Assembly (NCBI GenBank): GCA_021186555.1
Contig: JAJKFL010000002.1
Span: 9,795,001 to 9,859,000, forward strand
Source: Reticulitermes speratus
Lineage: Eukaryota > Arthropoda > Insecta > Blattodea > Rhinotermitidae
Reading direction: 5' to 3'
DNA length: 64,000 nucleotides
The position numbers and the translations under genes were made by a program. Of the stretch, positions 48,615 through 61,300 are shown piece by piece (position 1 is the stretch's first letter; every line of letters begins with the position of its first letter). The notes beneath the pieces were generated by a model, which was not told the DNA's origin, made no database searches, and saw nothing but the letters and a program-made list of their open reading frames with translations.

Positions 48615-50340
48615 GACATTAAAAAGTTAATCTGTGGGATGTTAATTTTCTGGTCAGTATAAGCATGTATGTAACACAAAATATTAACCTTTATTCTTTT
48701 TCCTCTTATCTTCATCTTATACTCAATTCACATAAATGTGCAGTAAGAAGGTGCCCCACAAGACTGACTAGTTGACCTTTTTCCAGATAAGACCAATTAA
48801 ATGGTTGCCATGTCATATAGTAGGTCTTTTAAAGTAGGACATATGGTATAATGGGTATATGACTTCAAACTGGCAATATGAAAAGTTGTAACCAACTTTT
48901 TCATTTTCTAATCACTTTTCCTGTAGAATCCATATCCCAGCGCTAATGTGAAACACTTCAAATTTTATTGTTTAGTAAACGTACGTATTGTATATTGATA
49001 CAGACTGAAGAATTTATTCATTAATAAGTTCATTATGATGCAGTTAACTACACTTGTGAAACAAAGCATAGAAGAATTTTTTGAGGTAGTAATGGTAGAG
49101 AGTATCTTAATGCCTATTGTTCTATGTTGTATGTGAAGATAGGAGTCAATGAACTGAGTTAGCACTGAAGAAATACACCACTTGCTCACCCCCCCCCCCC
49201 CCCCCCCCCCCCCCCAGGAGCTAATGAACAGGGACTACCTAGAAGTACATTTTTAGTTTGAGTCCAAATATTTTGACAAGTGAATGCAAGAAATATTTTG
49301 AGGGTCATAAATGAAAAATACTTATAATTTAATTTCTGAAATTTGTATGGTGACATGTTCCATATTCATTTGGTAGTATGAACGTAATCTACGAGGCACT
49401 ATGCCAAAGCTGAGTACTTTTAACACTTACTTATATGATTGATCTTTTTTTATCACTACAGTCTTCTTGTTCACAAAACACATGCCATTTATGAAACACA
49501 GTGTACTATATTGAGGCTACAGAAATGTGCCCCACAAACTAGCTCCCCTCCACTCCACCTACAGTGTAAGTTTCTATAATCCTACCCATTTGTATGGAAT
49601 ATTGATAATGATAACTATGTAGTAACTGCTGCTAGCTGGAAGCAATTTCAGCTGGCTGACATTAGCCACACAGGGCTGGAGGGAAATGCAAATGCAGACA
49701 AAGTAGTGGAGGCCTCAAGCACCATCAGTGAACATTCTTTCTGTGGCCTTAATGTAGTACTTTAGGAACAGGTGTTCTAAATCAGCATTTTTTTTTACTT
49801 GGGAATATGTAGTGTACATACATGTAATCACAAATCTCTTTGGGTTCAAATATGTGTGTGTGTAAAATTAATTTAAGGTTTAGTTTAAAATATCTAAATA
49901 TTATTGTGTGCTTACCAGTAAATTAGTTCATTTTAGTTCATGGAATGCGCTATGTCAAAAGTATTTATATATATATTGTCCTTAGGTTTCCATGGCCTGT
50001 GTATCAAAAGTTCATTCTGCCTTACTTCAACTGTGAGAATTACATACTGGGTCACTTCCTCATTCTGCCTCATTTGCCCTGAAGGTGGCAATTGCAGTGT
50101 ATGCCCAAACATTGAAGAGCTTCAGTATATGACATGCCTAAACTCTGATAGCCATAGTTACAAATTGCATTTTTGTATCTGCCTACTTTTGCTATATTCT
50201 CTATCCTTGACTTTCAGTACTTCAGCAATAAAATTGCAGTTATTTGACTGAAACTTCTCCAATTACAAACATACACATGAACATTCTATTTGCAATCCAT
50301 TTTGTGGCCATTATATTTATGTGTGTATTTCTATAGATTT
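48615..50340. other. CpG-poor intergenic DNA with a 27-base C run
   Basis: About 27 C in a row at 49189-49215. At 50066-50118 CCCTGAAGGTGGCAATTGC and GTATGCCCAAACATTG look like another decayed hammerhead-like repeat. No gene: the 103-codon frame at 49940-50251 has no family resemblance and overlaps the relic. Confidence 0.45.
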
Positions 50341-50343
50341 AAA

Positions 50344-50580
50344 TCGAGCAGGTTGGTGTGGTGGTAACACTGTCAGTGTATGTTTGGGAGTTGTCTGGTG
50401 TGAATCCTAGCCAAATTCCAGATTGCCTGACTGAAGATTTCTGTGGTTCTCCTCAGCCAGCAGAGTACCTCTGAATAGGCAAACACCAATTCCTCCCAAA
50501 TCTTTACCTATTTATCTTTCATCATAATCTTCACACCTCTGTAACTCAAAACACATTGTCAGTATGCTAAATAAACCAAT
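50344..50580 (+). mobile_element. tRNA-derived SINE, CpG-decayed
   Basis: GCAGGTTGGTGTGGTGGTAA (A box), GGTGTGAATCCTAGCC (B box, CG lost), GCCTGACTGAAGATTTCTGT and AATAGGCAAACACC. The layout is the same as at 43.4 kb. No target duplication found. Confidence 0.65.
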
Positions 50581-51053
50581 TTGTATGTTTGAACATGTGT
50601 CAATCTTTGACTCAAACTAATGACAAGTAGAGTATATTATGTCTTCTACAATGTTATTTGAGTAATGTTTATATATTAACACACAAACTATGAGGGTTAC
50701 AGATGGTGGATGGAAGTATACATTATTTAACAACAATATATCAACCACATCAGCTATTTAGCATTGAATGGTGTCAGACATGATCATATCTGATGAATGT
50801 TAAGGGCATAAGGAGAAATTGTGCCATACTTGAAGGCATTGTCATGACATCTGTCTGGAGGAAGTTAGGAGAGCTACAAAAAATATCAGGATATTTGGTA
50901 TCCTGCCCCAAGATTCAAACTGGATACCTCCCAGATACAAATCAGATGTTACTTGAATCAATTAACTCAGTGGTATGTTAAAAAGACACTGTCTTAACAT
51001 GGTTTTTTTTGTAAGATTTTGTAACACACCCTAATAGCTTGTGAAATTATTAA

Positions 51054-51576
51054 GCCGGGATTAGACGGCGCGTGGCTCGGCTCGTTTTACGTCATAACTG
51101 ACGTCATTGACAAAGAATCGTATTCAAACGCGCCTGGCGCGGCGCGGCTTGTAATTGGGGGAGCGAGGCTCGTTGGATCGCCGCAGAAGCGGTTTTTTTC
51201 ACGATCCTCAAAGGGACTCGGCGCGGGCAGCTACACGGGGCTTGCAGTCTATCGCGCCAAGCCAGTCTCGTCCAAGTCTCTATACACTTAGGTCTGGTCT
51301 TTGTTTTCTGCTGTCGGGGTGCGCGAAGAGTGAAATTTTCTGTCCCACAATTGGTATTGGCTAGAATGGAGTGGTCAAACGAGGACATTTTTAAGTTCAT
51401 AGAACAACACGACTTATTCCACAAGCCGAGCCGAACCTACCCGAGCAAGGCCGCTGGTCCGCCATTTGCCGAGCTGCGCCGCGTCGTGTAGCCAGATTGT
51501 CTTTTCTGTTCCGATCTGTTGGCCGAGCAAATGACCTCACGTCACTCGACGAGCAGCGCGCCGTCGTAATCCCGGC
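51054..51576 (+). mobile_element. TTAA-flanked CpG-rich DNA transposon relic with a MADF-like start, 523 bp
   Basis: Ends GCCGGGATTAGACGGCGCG and its near-complement; TTAA lies on both sides (51050-51053, 51577-51580). Inside, 51366-51491 encodes MEWSNEDIFKFIEQHDLFHK and then loses resemblance. This looks like the first residues of a MADF DNA-binding domain, as found in second proteins of PIF/Harbinger-type elements. It is far richer in GC and CpG than its surroundings, so the insertion is likely recent. TTAA would also suit piggyBac or Kolobok groups, so the superfamily is open. Confidence 0.75.
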
Positions 51577-52390
51577 TTAACAATGACCGATGTTATGCAA
51601 TAGTGGTCTAAGGTGAACAAGGGTCTTCAACAATTTGTAACAAAACACATTTTCTCTAGCACTAGTTAACCCCTAACTATTTTCCTCTAACTGTGAAATG
51701 TGTATTGTTACTAAGAAAGAACTATTTCATGTGATCTGCTTTATCTTCCAAGGTTCATATTTGGCATGGAATGTCTACAGCGAGAAATGTGCTCTGAATT
51801 ATGAGCTACTTCTTCAGCTGATGTTGACAGTTCCTCCTGACATGCAGACTGTACTTCAGTTATGTAATCCATCACCTGAATCTGATTTCCAACTACATGA
51901 GATATTATGCCAATTTTGGATAGTGTTTCCCCATGATGCCTCCATTACATTTCTAAAATGTTATACTTAACAATATCCTCTGTATGAAGCTGGATCCATT
52001 TCTGTACATCTTTCTTTAATCTGGCATTCTCTCGTGCCAACTAAAAATTGTTTGATTTCCACTGCCTTAAACCAAACTTTGGTGGAAATGAGAAGAACTT
52101 TTTCTTGACTTCTTTCCACTTGATTTAAATGGTGTATGTAAACTCTGAACAGGTGAACAGGCAGACATTTTTCTTTAACAGGTACTTAAAATACAGTACT
52201 TCGTAACATTATTATAGTTTCTACCATCACGACTTCCAACCACAAAAATGTAAACCTGATCTCCACTTTCGGGAACTGCTAATCTCACACACAAATTTAC
52301 AAATGCCATTAAAATACACTAAATTCTTCACCATTCAGCACGAGAGACAGCCACTACTTTCACCATACTCCCACACTACATTTGTAGTAA
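51577..52390. other. CpG-poor intergenic DNA, nothing recognised
   Basis: The 90-codon frame at 51698-51970 has no family resemblance. An upstream TTATCTTCCAAG could serve as an acceptor, but no partner exon is visible. Confidence 0.4.
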
Positions 52391-52406
52391 GAGCTAAACA
52401 ACCGTT

Positions 52407-52650
52407 ATATGTCAATAGACAATTACAGTCAAACACAACAATGATTTATTGTAAAAATATCCAGTTTTTACATAATTATGCCACATATTTCAACCATTAT
52501 AGCCATCATCAGACAAAATCTCTAATGGCTGAAACATGTAGCATAATTATGTACAAACTGGATGTTTTTACAATAAATCATTTGTTGTGTTCGATTGTAA
52601 TTGTCTATTAACTGTATAGTTCAGACAGCACAACAGGATGTATTTGCATG
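52407..52650 (-). mobile_element. palindromic hammerhead-like retroposon, family P2
   Basis: Arms at about 52411-52500 and 52528-52612 share GACAATTACAGTCAAACACA, TTTATTGTAAAAA and CATAATTATG. On the minus strand the left arm has CTGATGA, TGGCTATAATGGTT and GAAATATGTG (52515-52480). The right arm keeps only TGGCTGAAACATGTAGC. Worn direct repeats GAGCTAAACAACCGTT / GAGATTAAACAACTGTT border it. Confidence 0.65.
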
Positions 52651-52667
52651 AGATTAAACAACTGTTT

Positions 52668-53480
52668 TTTTCCAAATTTACTGAAGAATAATATGAAATA
52701 TATTGTTTAGATCACAGAATATGTTCTGTCTTCATACAGTTGTGAATCTGTGAATCTAATTGCATAAATCCAAATAATGCCAAAATGGCAATCCAAATCA
52801 TGCCAAAACAGTAAATGTCTAAGAACTTTACTACTATTCTGTGTGTGTTGTCCTATGTGGAGGTGTGAGGTTTTAAGACAGCTGCTAAAATGCCAGTGGT
52901 CTAAAATATTACATTTCTTTTATACTTGTCCTGAGAACTACAGTTGACACAGACTGTCTCGGTGGATGCAGCTTTTCTATACTATAAAGCTGTTGTGCTT
53001 GGTGTGGTGATAAAAGAAAGATCCTACATAAAGCAGGTGGTACCTGTTATTGGAGTCTGTAATATCTCTGTTCCTGCATATATGGGACCAAATTTTTGAG
53101 GAACAATAGGTAAAATTCTCCATACTTTTTTAAAAATAAAACAATGTCTACCTTGTGTACATCCACCATGTTTTCCCACTCTCCTTCATGATATAAGTCC
53201 TTATGCATGATTTATTTGTAAACACACCAATCTGGTCCTTATTAACCTATATTTACACTATTTCTTATGGGCAGAAATTACCAGCTTAAAGGGGATTCAA
53301 CTTAAGTGGCGTTTTCCTGGTCCCAATGACCACAGATAATGAAGACCCCTGTACAAACCAACTGACAAGAAATGGCCACTTTAAATTATAAACATACGAT
53401 ATATAAAAAATTTGTTTGTTAGACATCATTAGAGTTCTTTTATATCATTTTAAATTGTTAAATCACATTTTAATTCATTT
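52668..53480. other. CpG-poor intergenic DNA, nothing recognised
   Basis: Short frames only. Confidence 0.4.
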
Positions 53481-53499
53481 GCTTATATCAGGGAAAAGG

Positions 53500-53600
53500 C
53501 AGTGGTTAATCCAGAGGTCAGGTCTGGTGGAACAGCACAATGCCACATTGTGTACCCTTCTGCTAGACCTGACCTCCAAATCAGGATTCACCACTGGACA
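53500..53600. repeat. imperfect inverted repeat
   Basis: AGTGGTTAATCCAGAGGTCA on the left and TGACCTCCAAATCAGG-ATTCACCACT on the right can pair around about 40 bases. The three overlapping short frames here follow from the palindrome. Class unknown. Confidence 0.6.
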
Positions 53601-54114
53601 AAGAGGCCTCACGCTATAACAGTTTGGAAAAAAAACCGGTCTAGATTGTCTAATGTAAAGAGAGGGCAGCATAATATACAATGATACCAGGAATAAAAAG
53701 TAAATGAAAAGAACATCAATTGTATTTCAATGTGTCAATGCTTTGACACATACGGTAAAGGAAATTAAGCTTCCGTTTGTTACAGCACTTTCCTTAGGAT
53801 CAGTATAGTGCACTGATGAACATCAATTTTAAGTGTTAAAATTTATATACATTTATGGGACTTTTTATCCCTTGCTGCATTCATGTGCCTTAATACTTAT
53901 GTATTATACTAAAACTTAGTACTTTAAGTTGGGACATATATAATGTTACATTTTTATACTAGAGTTTTTTTTAAGAGGAGAGTCCAATGCCTGTATGCCA
54001 TTTATCAGTGTCAAATATACTGTGCATTTGGAATTAAATATACCTTCCTTCCACAAACTGTTCACTAAAGACTGTTTTGTGAGGTATGAACTTCATATGG
54101 CAGTCAAAATTAAG

Positions 54115-54305
54115 AGTATGGTCTTCTGGGATGTAATGCTGTGTGATTTGGTTGGGTAGACAGGTTGCAAAATTTCAGAATAACTTGGTGCCAGTACCTT
54201 AATATGCAACTGTTTTATCCTGAAGATGGAGGTACAGATTCCTCTAAAACATTGTTACCTATCTACCAAACTGCATAGTGTCCATTCCAGAAGACCATAA
54301 TATTT
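54115..54305 (+). mobile_element. CpG-decayed palindromic retroposon with hammerhead-like relic
   Basis: The ends ATGGTCTTCTGGGATGTAAT and ATTCCAGAAGACCAT pair. Inside are CCTGAAGATGGAGGTACAG and TCCTCTAAAACATTGTTACC. Reversing C-to-T and G-to-A changes at former CpGs would give CCGAAACGTTG, as in the 16-40 kb copies. Confidence 0.65.
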
Positions 54306-54849
54306 AAAAGACATTTTATAATATTCATTGTGGTATTTTATTTGGAGTATGAGTAAAATATTTATGCCCTTATTTTTACAGTTCTATCCATTATTATGCA
54401 ATGGTAGTGTTGAAATGATCTTATATTACTGTATATATATATATAACAATATGTATGTTATGCAAGGAAATATATAATGATTGATTTTTAGCTCATTTAT
54501 TGGTACATCAAGTTTCCCAGTTTCAGGTTGCTCCATGTGACATGTTAAAAATGCAAATTGAACACAAGTTTTTGAGTTAGGTATGTACTGGATTACTATG
54601 AAGATCTTTTTGAGGAGGTGCTTAAATGACCTCCACTGCCCATTATTAAGCTCTATGTACGGCATGTAACAGGTGCCCTCCCCCACTTCTGTTAAGTGAT
54701 GTGATTCCTGACATGTTATCTGCATGAGATCAAGGCTTGATGGATACAGTACCCATGTTTCACATTCATGAAGAGTGCTGCCTCCAGAATCTCATTAAGA
54801 AGCAACCACGTACTTATCAGCTCGGATCATCTGTCTACCTAATCAATAA

Positions 54850-55109
54850 TATTGGTAAACCCACGTTACAGTCGCGTGCTCCATGGATAAGAACATGGAC
54901 TATTGTCCCTTCACCTGCCTTGCATGTAATCACGACGAGCGCAGTCACCACGTCAGTTTCGAAGTGCACGACGTCTGTAACTGAGTCCATGGATTAGAGC
55001 CAAAGTCATATTGATCATAGTGCAGCTCTCATTCCGTGTTCGCGTTCGTTGTGTCTAATTGAAAGGAAAGGAAGTGTCGTGGCGAGAACGTTCAGTTTAT
55101 TTGGGTTAG
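54850..55109 (+). promoter_or_regulatory. CpG-rich candidate promoter and first (non-coding) exon of the right-hand gene
   Basis: CpGs are frequent here (CGACGAGCGCAG, CACGACGTC, GTTCGCGTTCG), while both flanks are CpG-poor, as at insect promoters in methylated genomes. A good donor GTACGTATGG begins at 55110, so the region could end a 5' UTR exon. The start site is not visible. Candidate acceptors before the first coding exon are at 58276 and 58305. Confidence 0.5.
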
Positions 55110-55517
55110 GTACGTATGGTTTTATTATGCTCTTGTGTTCATAGCTCTTGTCGATGAATAGTTACTTGTAAGTGAAATAATGCTACTAGAATTAATGAGT
55201 TACAGTACTGAGTGTGTAGGGTTCGAAGAAGTGTTCGGTTCGTACATTTTAGTTTTTTGTTTGGGAAAGTACGATGCGTACGTTAAGATGACGGAACGTC
55301 TGATGTCATCCGTTAATATCTTGTCGGCAGATAATTTTACGTATATAATCGTCTTATAGGAACGACATGTATTTCTGTTTCAGCATTGTAATATTAGTGT
55401 GACTTTCTTAGTGGCACCCAGTTTTCACGGTTTGTTAATTACAGTGTGTCGGAGGAGGTTAAAATTATTACATAGGGTTGTAGTCAGGCGATTTATAGGA
55501 AGTAAAAGAAACACGCG

Positions 55518-55783
55518 GTGGCGCTGTTGGTCGAGGCACTGCGCTACAAGCCGGAAGGTCGCGGGTTCGATTCCCGGTGGTATCATTGACATAATACTTC
55601 CGGCCGCATTATGGCACTCAGCCTCTAACAAAAATGAGTACCAGGAGTTACTGGGAGGTAAAGGCAGCCGGTGCGTGGGGCTGACAACACTGCCATCTTT
55701 ATGTGTCAATTGTCTTGAAATGTGGGAGCGTCAACCTCCTGGAAACCACGGCCTGTCCAGGCTGTAATGGGATTGCTTTACCA
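55518..55783 (+). mobile_element. tRNA-derived SINE (family B)
   Basis: GGTGGCGCTGTTGGTCGAGG (A box), GGTCGCGGGTTCGATTCCC (B box), GGCAGCCGGTGCGTGGGGCT in the body and GGGATTGCTTTACC at the end. Same as the minus-strand copy at 26.0 kb. The 122- and 94-codon frames over it are repeat-derived. Confidence 0.92.
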
Positions 55784-55789
55784 AAAGGA

Positions 55790-55965
55790 GCATGCCATAT
55801 GTGTAGACCACACCCGTCTGTTCCTGTCGTAGCATCAGCGAGGAAACCATTTGTCAGATTTTCATGAAATTTGGTTTAGGAGTTCTTTACAAAGAGCTAC
55901 TGAGCAAGGATGAGTTTTGTGAAGAATTTCTTGCCCAGTTTGTGTGAAATTCGGTATAAATCTCC
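55790..55965 (+). repeat. dispersed repeat of unknown class
   Basis: GAAACCATTTGTCAGATTTT, CATGAAATTTGGTTTAGGAG and TTCTTTACAAAG match a stretch in repo intron 3 (45.65-45.73 kb) and more weakly 62.2 kb. No ends, tail or coding potential seen. Confidence 0.45.
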
Positions 55966-56382
55966 ACATAATGCCATTGAGCATTTCATTTCATTTTATT
56001 CTTCTGTTTTTCCAGTTAATTCGCGCGGGGGATAGTCATAGAATATATAGTTTAAATTTACGTATATGACAACCTATTTAAAGTTATGTGCATGATAATA
56101 TAGGGAGTTCCTCATATAATTTAAACAAAGTAATGTTGGTGCGATGTACCCAACTCAAAATACAGTAATTTTCTCCATAACAGCATGTACATGTTTTATG
56201 AGTTTTAAGACATGCTTTACATAGCTAAACAGTCAGCTGACTCCAGTGAAAACACCTGATAGAGATTACTTTAGCACTTCACCATGTGAACCACCTGTGT
56301 AAATAAGAAGCAGGGAGAGAGGTCTAATTTTACTATTTGTGCATTTGTTGTGAGGTCAAAGGAACACCAGAGTTCTGTGGCG

Positions 56383-56622
56383 CACGGTGTAACTAGGTTT
56401 TGTGGTGCCTGTGGGGAGTAATCATAATGGCTGCCCCTAACAGACATTATGAACTTAAAAAATGGCAATTATTTACTATTTTTAATTGATAACTTAAAAT
56501 CTGTTGAGTTCAGAAAAGCAGTTTTTTATTAAAAATATTCATTTTGCCATCCCTTGGGCTCTGCCGGCTAGGACGGCTGCGCAACTCACCCCACACCCCC
56601 CCTTCCCCCCAGCTGGCCCCTG
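56383..56622. mobile_element. hAT-type MITE, 240 bp
   Basis: Start CACGGTGTAACTAGGTTTTG, a worn form of the CAGGGGCGTAACTAG hAT end. The right end complemented reads CAGGGGCCAGCTGG. Duplication CTGTGGCG / CTGTGGTG (56375-56382, 56623-56630; 7 of 8). Confidence 0.78.
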
Positions 56623-56765
56623 CTGTGGTGTATCATAACAACAGCAAGAAGGGAAATGGAAGACAGAGAATGGAAGTTTTGTGCACACCTCAGGAAAGGA
56701 AAAGTTGAAATAATGGAAGATTGACTAAAGATTTTGATTTGTCTGTAATCAGAAGAACGGTTATG

Positions 56766-57600
56766 TATTGTATTGTATTGTATTGTATTTATTACACATT
56801 CCAGCACATCCATACAAGGCAAAAGCCATTGGATACAGAACTTGTCACACAACATGAACTTGCTATAATCGGCAAGTGTCATCTAAACAATGCATATAAA
56901 TACAATAGTAAATAAAATCATGCACATAAAAATTTAGTTGTTATGCATTACTTATACCTACATAACATTTACAATATATGTATAAAACATAATACAATAT
57001 ATTAAAATATATATACATGACAATAAGGTAAAATATGACAATGTAGTCATGACTATCCAAGGAGCTATCCCTGGCAAAAGTATTCCTCTAAGGTGTAGAA
57101 AGATTTGGAATGTAAGAAAGCACTTAGAGCCGCTCTAAATTGTTTAATATTATGGGCTAACTCTTTTATATTTGAAGGAAGATGATTAAAGAGTTTGATA
57201 CCAAAATAATAAGGTCCTCTCTGATAAGTTGTTAGATTTGTCTGCGGGCGGTAAAGATCAAAATTATGCCTTGTGTTAACACCATGTATCTGTGATGTCG
57301 TATGATATAAACCCTTGTTATTCACAATGAATGTCAATAAGGAAAATATGTATTGAGACTGCAATGGCAAAATTCTCCAAACCCTAAATGCATCCCTACA
57401 AGAATCCCTGGGTCTCAAACCACTCATAATTCTAATTATTCTCTTTTGAATTCTAAAAATTTGTATGCTGTAGGAGGAGTTGCCCCAAAAAATAATTCCA
57501 TAGGTCAAAAGGGAATGGAAATAGGAGTAATATACTATTTTTAATGTCGCAATGGGCATAATGGGTTTAATCACCCTCATTAGATATGAACTAATGCGAT
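56766..57600 (-). mobile_element. CR1-group LINE, 5'-truncated, with (TACAA)n tail
   Basis: The frame 57580-57065 on the minus strand encodes the RT thumb/C-terminal part: ATLKIVYYSYFHSLLTYGII, FWGNSSYSIQIFRIQKRIIR, IMSGLRPRDSCRDAF, YFGIKLFNHLPSNIKEL, FYTLEEYF. It is related to but clearly different from the LINE at 4-7 kb (there YGIIFWGNSSNSRKIFSLQK). The 3' UTR ends in AATACAATACAATACA at 56766-56790. One intact 171-codon frame. Confidence 0.9.
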
Positions 57601-58330
57601 GAAAATAAAATTATTGTATCTTGTACTATCACCACGTGAGGTCAGTTGAAGAAGCATATTATCGCAAGGACTGCATTTCTGGTATTATAGACAGAATTAT
57701 AATATGAAACCCAAATCAGGATACTTTGTCTGAGATGAAGAGAATGCAGTGGTGTCATCTAGAGATACCAAGTCAAATTCCTTAGACGATGGGCTAGCAT
57801 ATCCCCTGGATTAACCTCTCAGTTAATACCAAAATTGAATAACATTTGAGATTAACCGAACAAATTGTGAAAACTACCAGCATTAATGAGAGTGTTTTAT
57901 AATTCTAATGTGTGTAATTCATCAAGGGAATTGATTTATTAAAAGAAACTGTGTTAACACAGTGACAGGAGCTTATGTTATTGACATGACATGATGGACA
58001 TGTCCCCCCCCCCCCCCTCCCAGGCTGTGTAGTCAAAGCTGTTCTCTTGAGTCAATATTAGTCATAGAAGAAGGCATAACTGTTGTAAGGCGCCTGCAGT
58101 ATCGCAGTTGCGAAAGGAAAATGCTCAGAGAATCCCAGCGACGCCATGTCAAGTGATGCTGCAATGTCTCCCTGCTTCTGTATTTCGTACAGGTAGCATG
58201 TGTACCATCATCATAATGGTATGATCCCTTGTTCTTTTCATTTATGATGAAGAGACAGAATGGTTTCTTTTTCCAGTTTGAACTTTAAATCTGTATTTTT
58301 TATAGAATTTGTTGAATCAAGAGGAGCAAG

Positions 58331-61300
58331 ATGCAGCTATTACAATTAGGTGAGGAGGATACACTCCTGTTTAACAGCCAAGTGAATCGAACCCTGTATG
58401 CATTGTATCGAGATAACACAGAAATGTTCACTGTCATGTGGGAACAACAGGTAATAAGTTTCTTCCAGTGTTGAAAAGTACTGTCATTTGGCTGCAGAAC
58501 TGGTGTATGAAGTGTTATCCAAAAGTTCCTGGGCGGAGTTGATAATGAAGTATATGCTTTTTTACTGTTCGTCATCCCCTTCTGAGTTATGCAGTGTGTC
58601 CAGCATTTCTGGCACTACAGGAAGCACTTCTGGAACTGCTTGTGGGGCAGTTAGTAATTGTTCCTGAATTTCAGGGACAGTGCCCTCATTCTTGGAAACA
58701 AAAAATCACAGGGTCAAATTGGGTGATTGAGGAGGGTGCAGAATAGCAGCCATATTTTTAGTGGCCAAATTTGCTGCACTGTCAAAGCACTGTGTGCCAG
58801 CGCATTGTCATAATGAATCACCCAGCCCTGGTTTTACTGTCAGCTTAGATTTTTTTGGCAGACTTGCTGTCTTGGATGTTGCAGGACCTGGTCATACTGC
58901 TGGTTAACCATTGGGTGTGGCGGAACAAATTCCAGGTGAATAGTGCCCTTACAGTCAAAAAAAGGTCACCAACATGCTCTTTATGTTTAACCTGACTTGC
59001 TTTGGACTTGAGAGGATGGGCTTTTCCACTAAGAGGACTGTGCTGTGTTGGTACGTCAAATCAGCCGTTACAAAATTGCAGATTGCACTTAACATACACA
59101 ACAGTAAACAGCCACTTTGAAACAGTGCAGAGAGTTATTGCTGCAAAACTCAGTGGACTGACCCAGAAGATAGTGATATGACAAAATCTGGTCACAGAAT
59201 GCTGTACCTCTTGTTGTTCTCAGTCCTAGCAGCAATTCAGGAACTTTTGGAAACACCTTCGTATAAAGTTGTCTGTTGAAACTAGAACTGAAAACCTGGA
59301 TATGCAGGGGCCTTCACCCAAACGTTTGTCACCAATTCTTTGTATCAGACTTGCATCAGTGCTGTTGAGGCCTACTGTTTGAGTGCTTTTACAAATATTA
59401 GCCTTTAAAGTGCCTTTAAGTCATATTTCAGTTGAGTTCTGTGAATTTTTATAAATACCAGTATTGAAAAAATCTGGAATGGTAGAAAGGAAGTCAAAAC
59501 TTTAAAGTAAGGCATAGCTGAAGCAAACTTTCAAATGAAAGTTATGAAATATATGTCTTTTAGATGGCTGATGTAGGAAGTGGTGCGTGATAGCCTTCTA
59601 CAAGAGGCTCACCAGACGGTTCCTTACTTATGTGCCAGGAACAGAAATGGCTTGAAAATCTGTTAGCCAGACCAATAATGTTGTTACAAGTAGGGGGTGA
59701 ATCGGTATTTTCTGATACCTCGATGTCACTCTCACCTCCAGTGACTGCAAGGTGGTTTCTTACTGTTGTACCCTTTGCCCTAAACACATGAATATCAGGC
59801 ATAAGGTAATGGAAAATAAATCACAGTGAAGAGAGGTTTGGTCTGATTTATATGACTTACAAAATTATGTTGATCTTTGTACGTTGCTTGTCATTCCCAG
59901 TACCGTAAATGACCATGTGAGAGTAACAGAACTCAAAAAGCTGCCTCACAAATCCAGTTGTGAAATTAGTTGTCACTCAGAATTTATTGGTTACCACTGG
60001 AGATTAGGTGACTAATTTTTTACCCCCTCTTCTGTATGCATATTGGAAGTTCTAGTTGCAACAATTAAGCATTATATAATTTATTGAGCCCTTGCTCAGA
60101 ATATAAATTTGAATTTATAATATGGATATATGTGTATTTTAATATTTATTTTGTGCAGGTGGTTTCCTCCCTGTAAAGGGTACATACTTAGTTGTCCTGT
60201 TGAACCTAATGTGCAGCCACTACAGAATCAACAGTTTGTTGTATCTGTTAATACTATTGTCCTTTAAAAATAAGAAAATACATAATGAAAATACAGTAGT
60301 CCCTTGGTTTATGAGTTGCATTTTTTCCTCAAACACTGCTCATAAGGCAAAAATTTCTAAAATGAACAGTAGTTTCTTATTACTTGCTATGTTATAAATT
60401 TTAATTGGTTCCAGAAGTCAAACCTTTTTTCCCAGACATAAAGTTCACCATAGTACAATGTAGAATGGTATGTAAGCATGAAAAAGAACAAGGTCAGGTG
60501 CTGTATTTAAATGATATTCTTAGTTGTGAACCTGTTCATAAACAATAATTACATAATTAGAATTGTATGTAAAATGCATACATATTAAGTACAATCCATA
60601 TTATAAATCTGAATGTAACACAAACAAATGTTCGGTACATATTAGAAAGTAAGTTCTTCATTATCTGGATTGGTGGGTTGTTGGGAACAGGTTTGTCGTA
60701 CAAAACTTTTGACATCCACATCCATATCTGAAGGTCCAGCAGCAGAATTGGATGGTTGAGGTTCATCTGATTTTGGACAAAAAAAAAATATTGTGTTTTG
60801 TCATATTAACAGCTGCCTCTTTTGCCTTGTTAGGGTAATGTTAATAGGCAAGAGTATCAGCCATTGCCCCTTTGAAAGTGGAGAGGAAGGAGTCATATAA
60901 GTGAAAATTGGCTTTCCAGCAGGAAAACCATTATTAATTTGTGCACTTTGTGTAAGCAAAAGCTTGTAAACAGATTGCTCATACACCAAGGAATTACTGT
61001 ACATAAGCTAATAACAGTACTTCTGTTATAAATAGTCTCTGATTTAGTAGCAAAACTTGTGAATTGTAATTTGGTACTGGAAGTTATACCAAAATGGGCA
61101 AAATTAATTGTGATTTATATCAGTCCAGTCTAACCCTGCTGTACATGAAGCTCAAATTTGACTTAAGTACTGTTATATGAAATTAGAGGTTTTTGTGACA
61201 TTGAGTGTTACATTTTTGATCTACTGGAATGGCCCTGTTCAGTTTGGTAGATAGGTACAAACAATTCAGACAAATGTACTGCCTCCTCCTCCTCCTCCAG

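Noticed and set aside
49189-49215. 27-base C run as a functional element
   Set aside because: Homopolymers of C or G also occur at 12272, 25041, 33310 and 58005. They are better read as simple repeats or assembly weak points.
55399-55767. 122-codon gene after the candidate promoter
   Set aside because: Its 3' two-thirds is a family B SINE also present at 26.0 kb.
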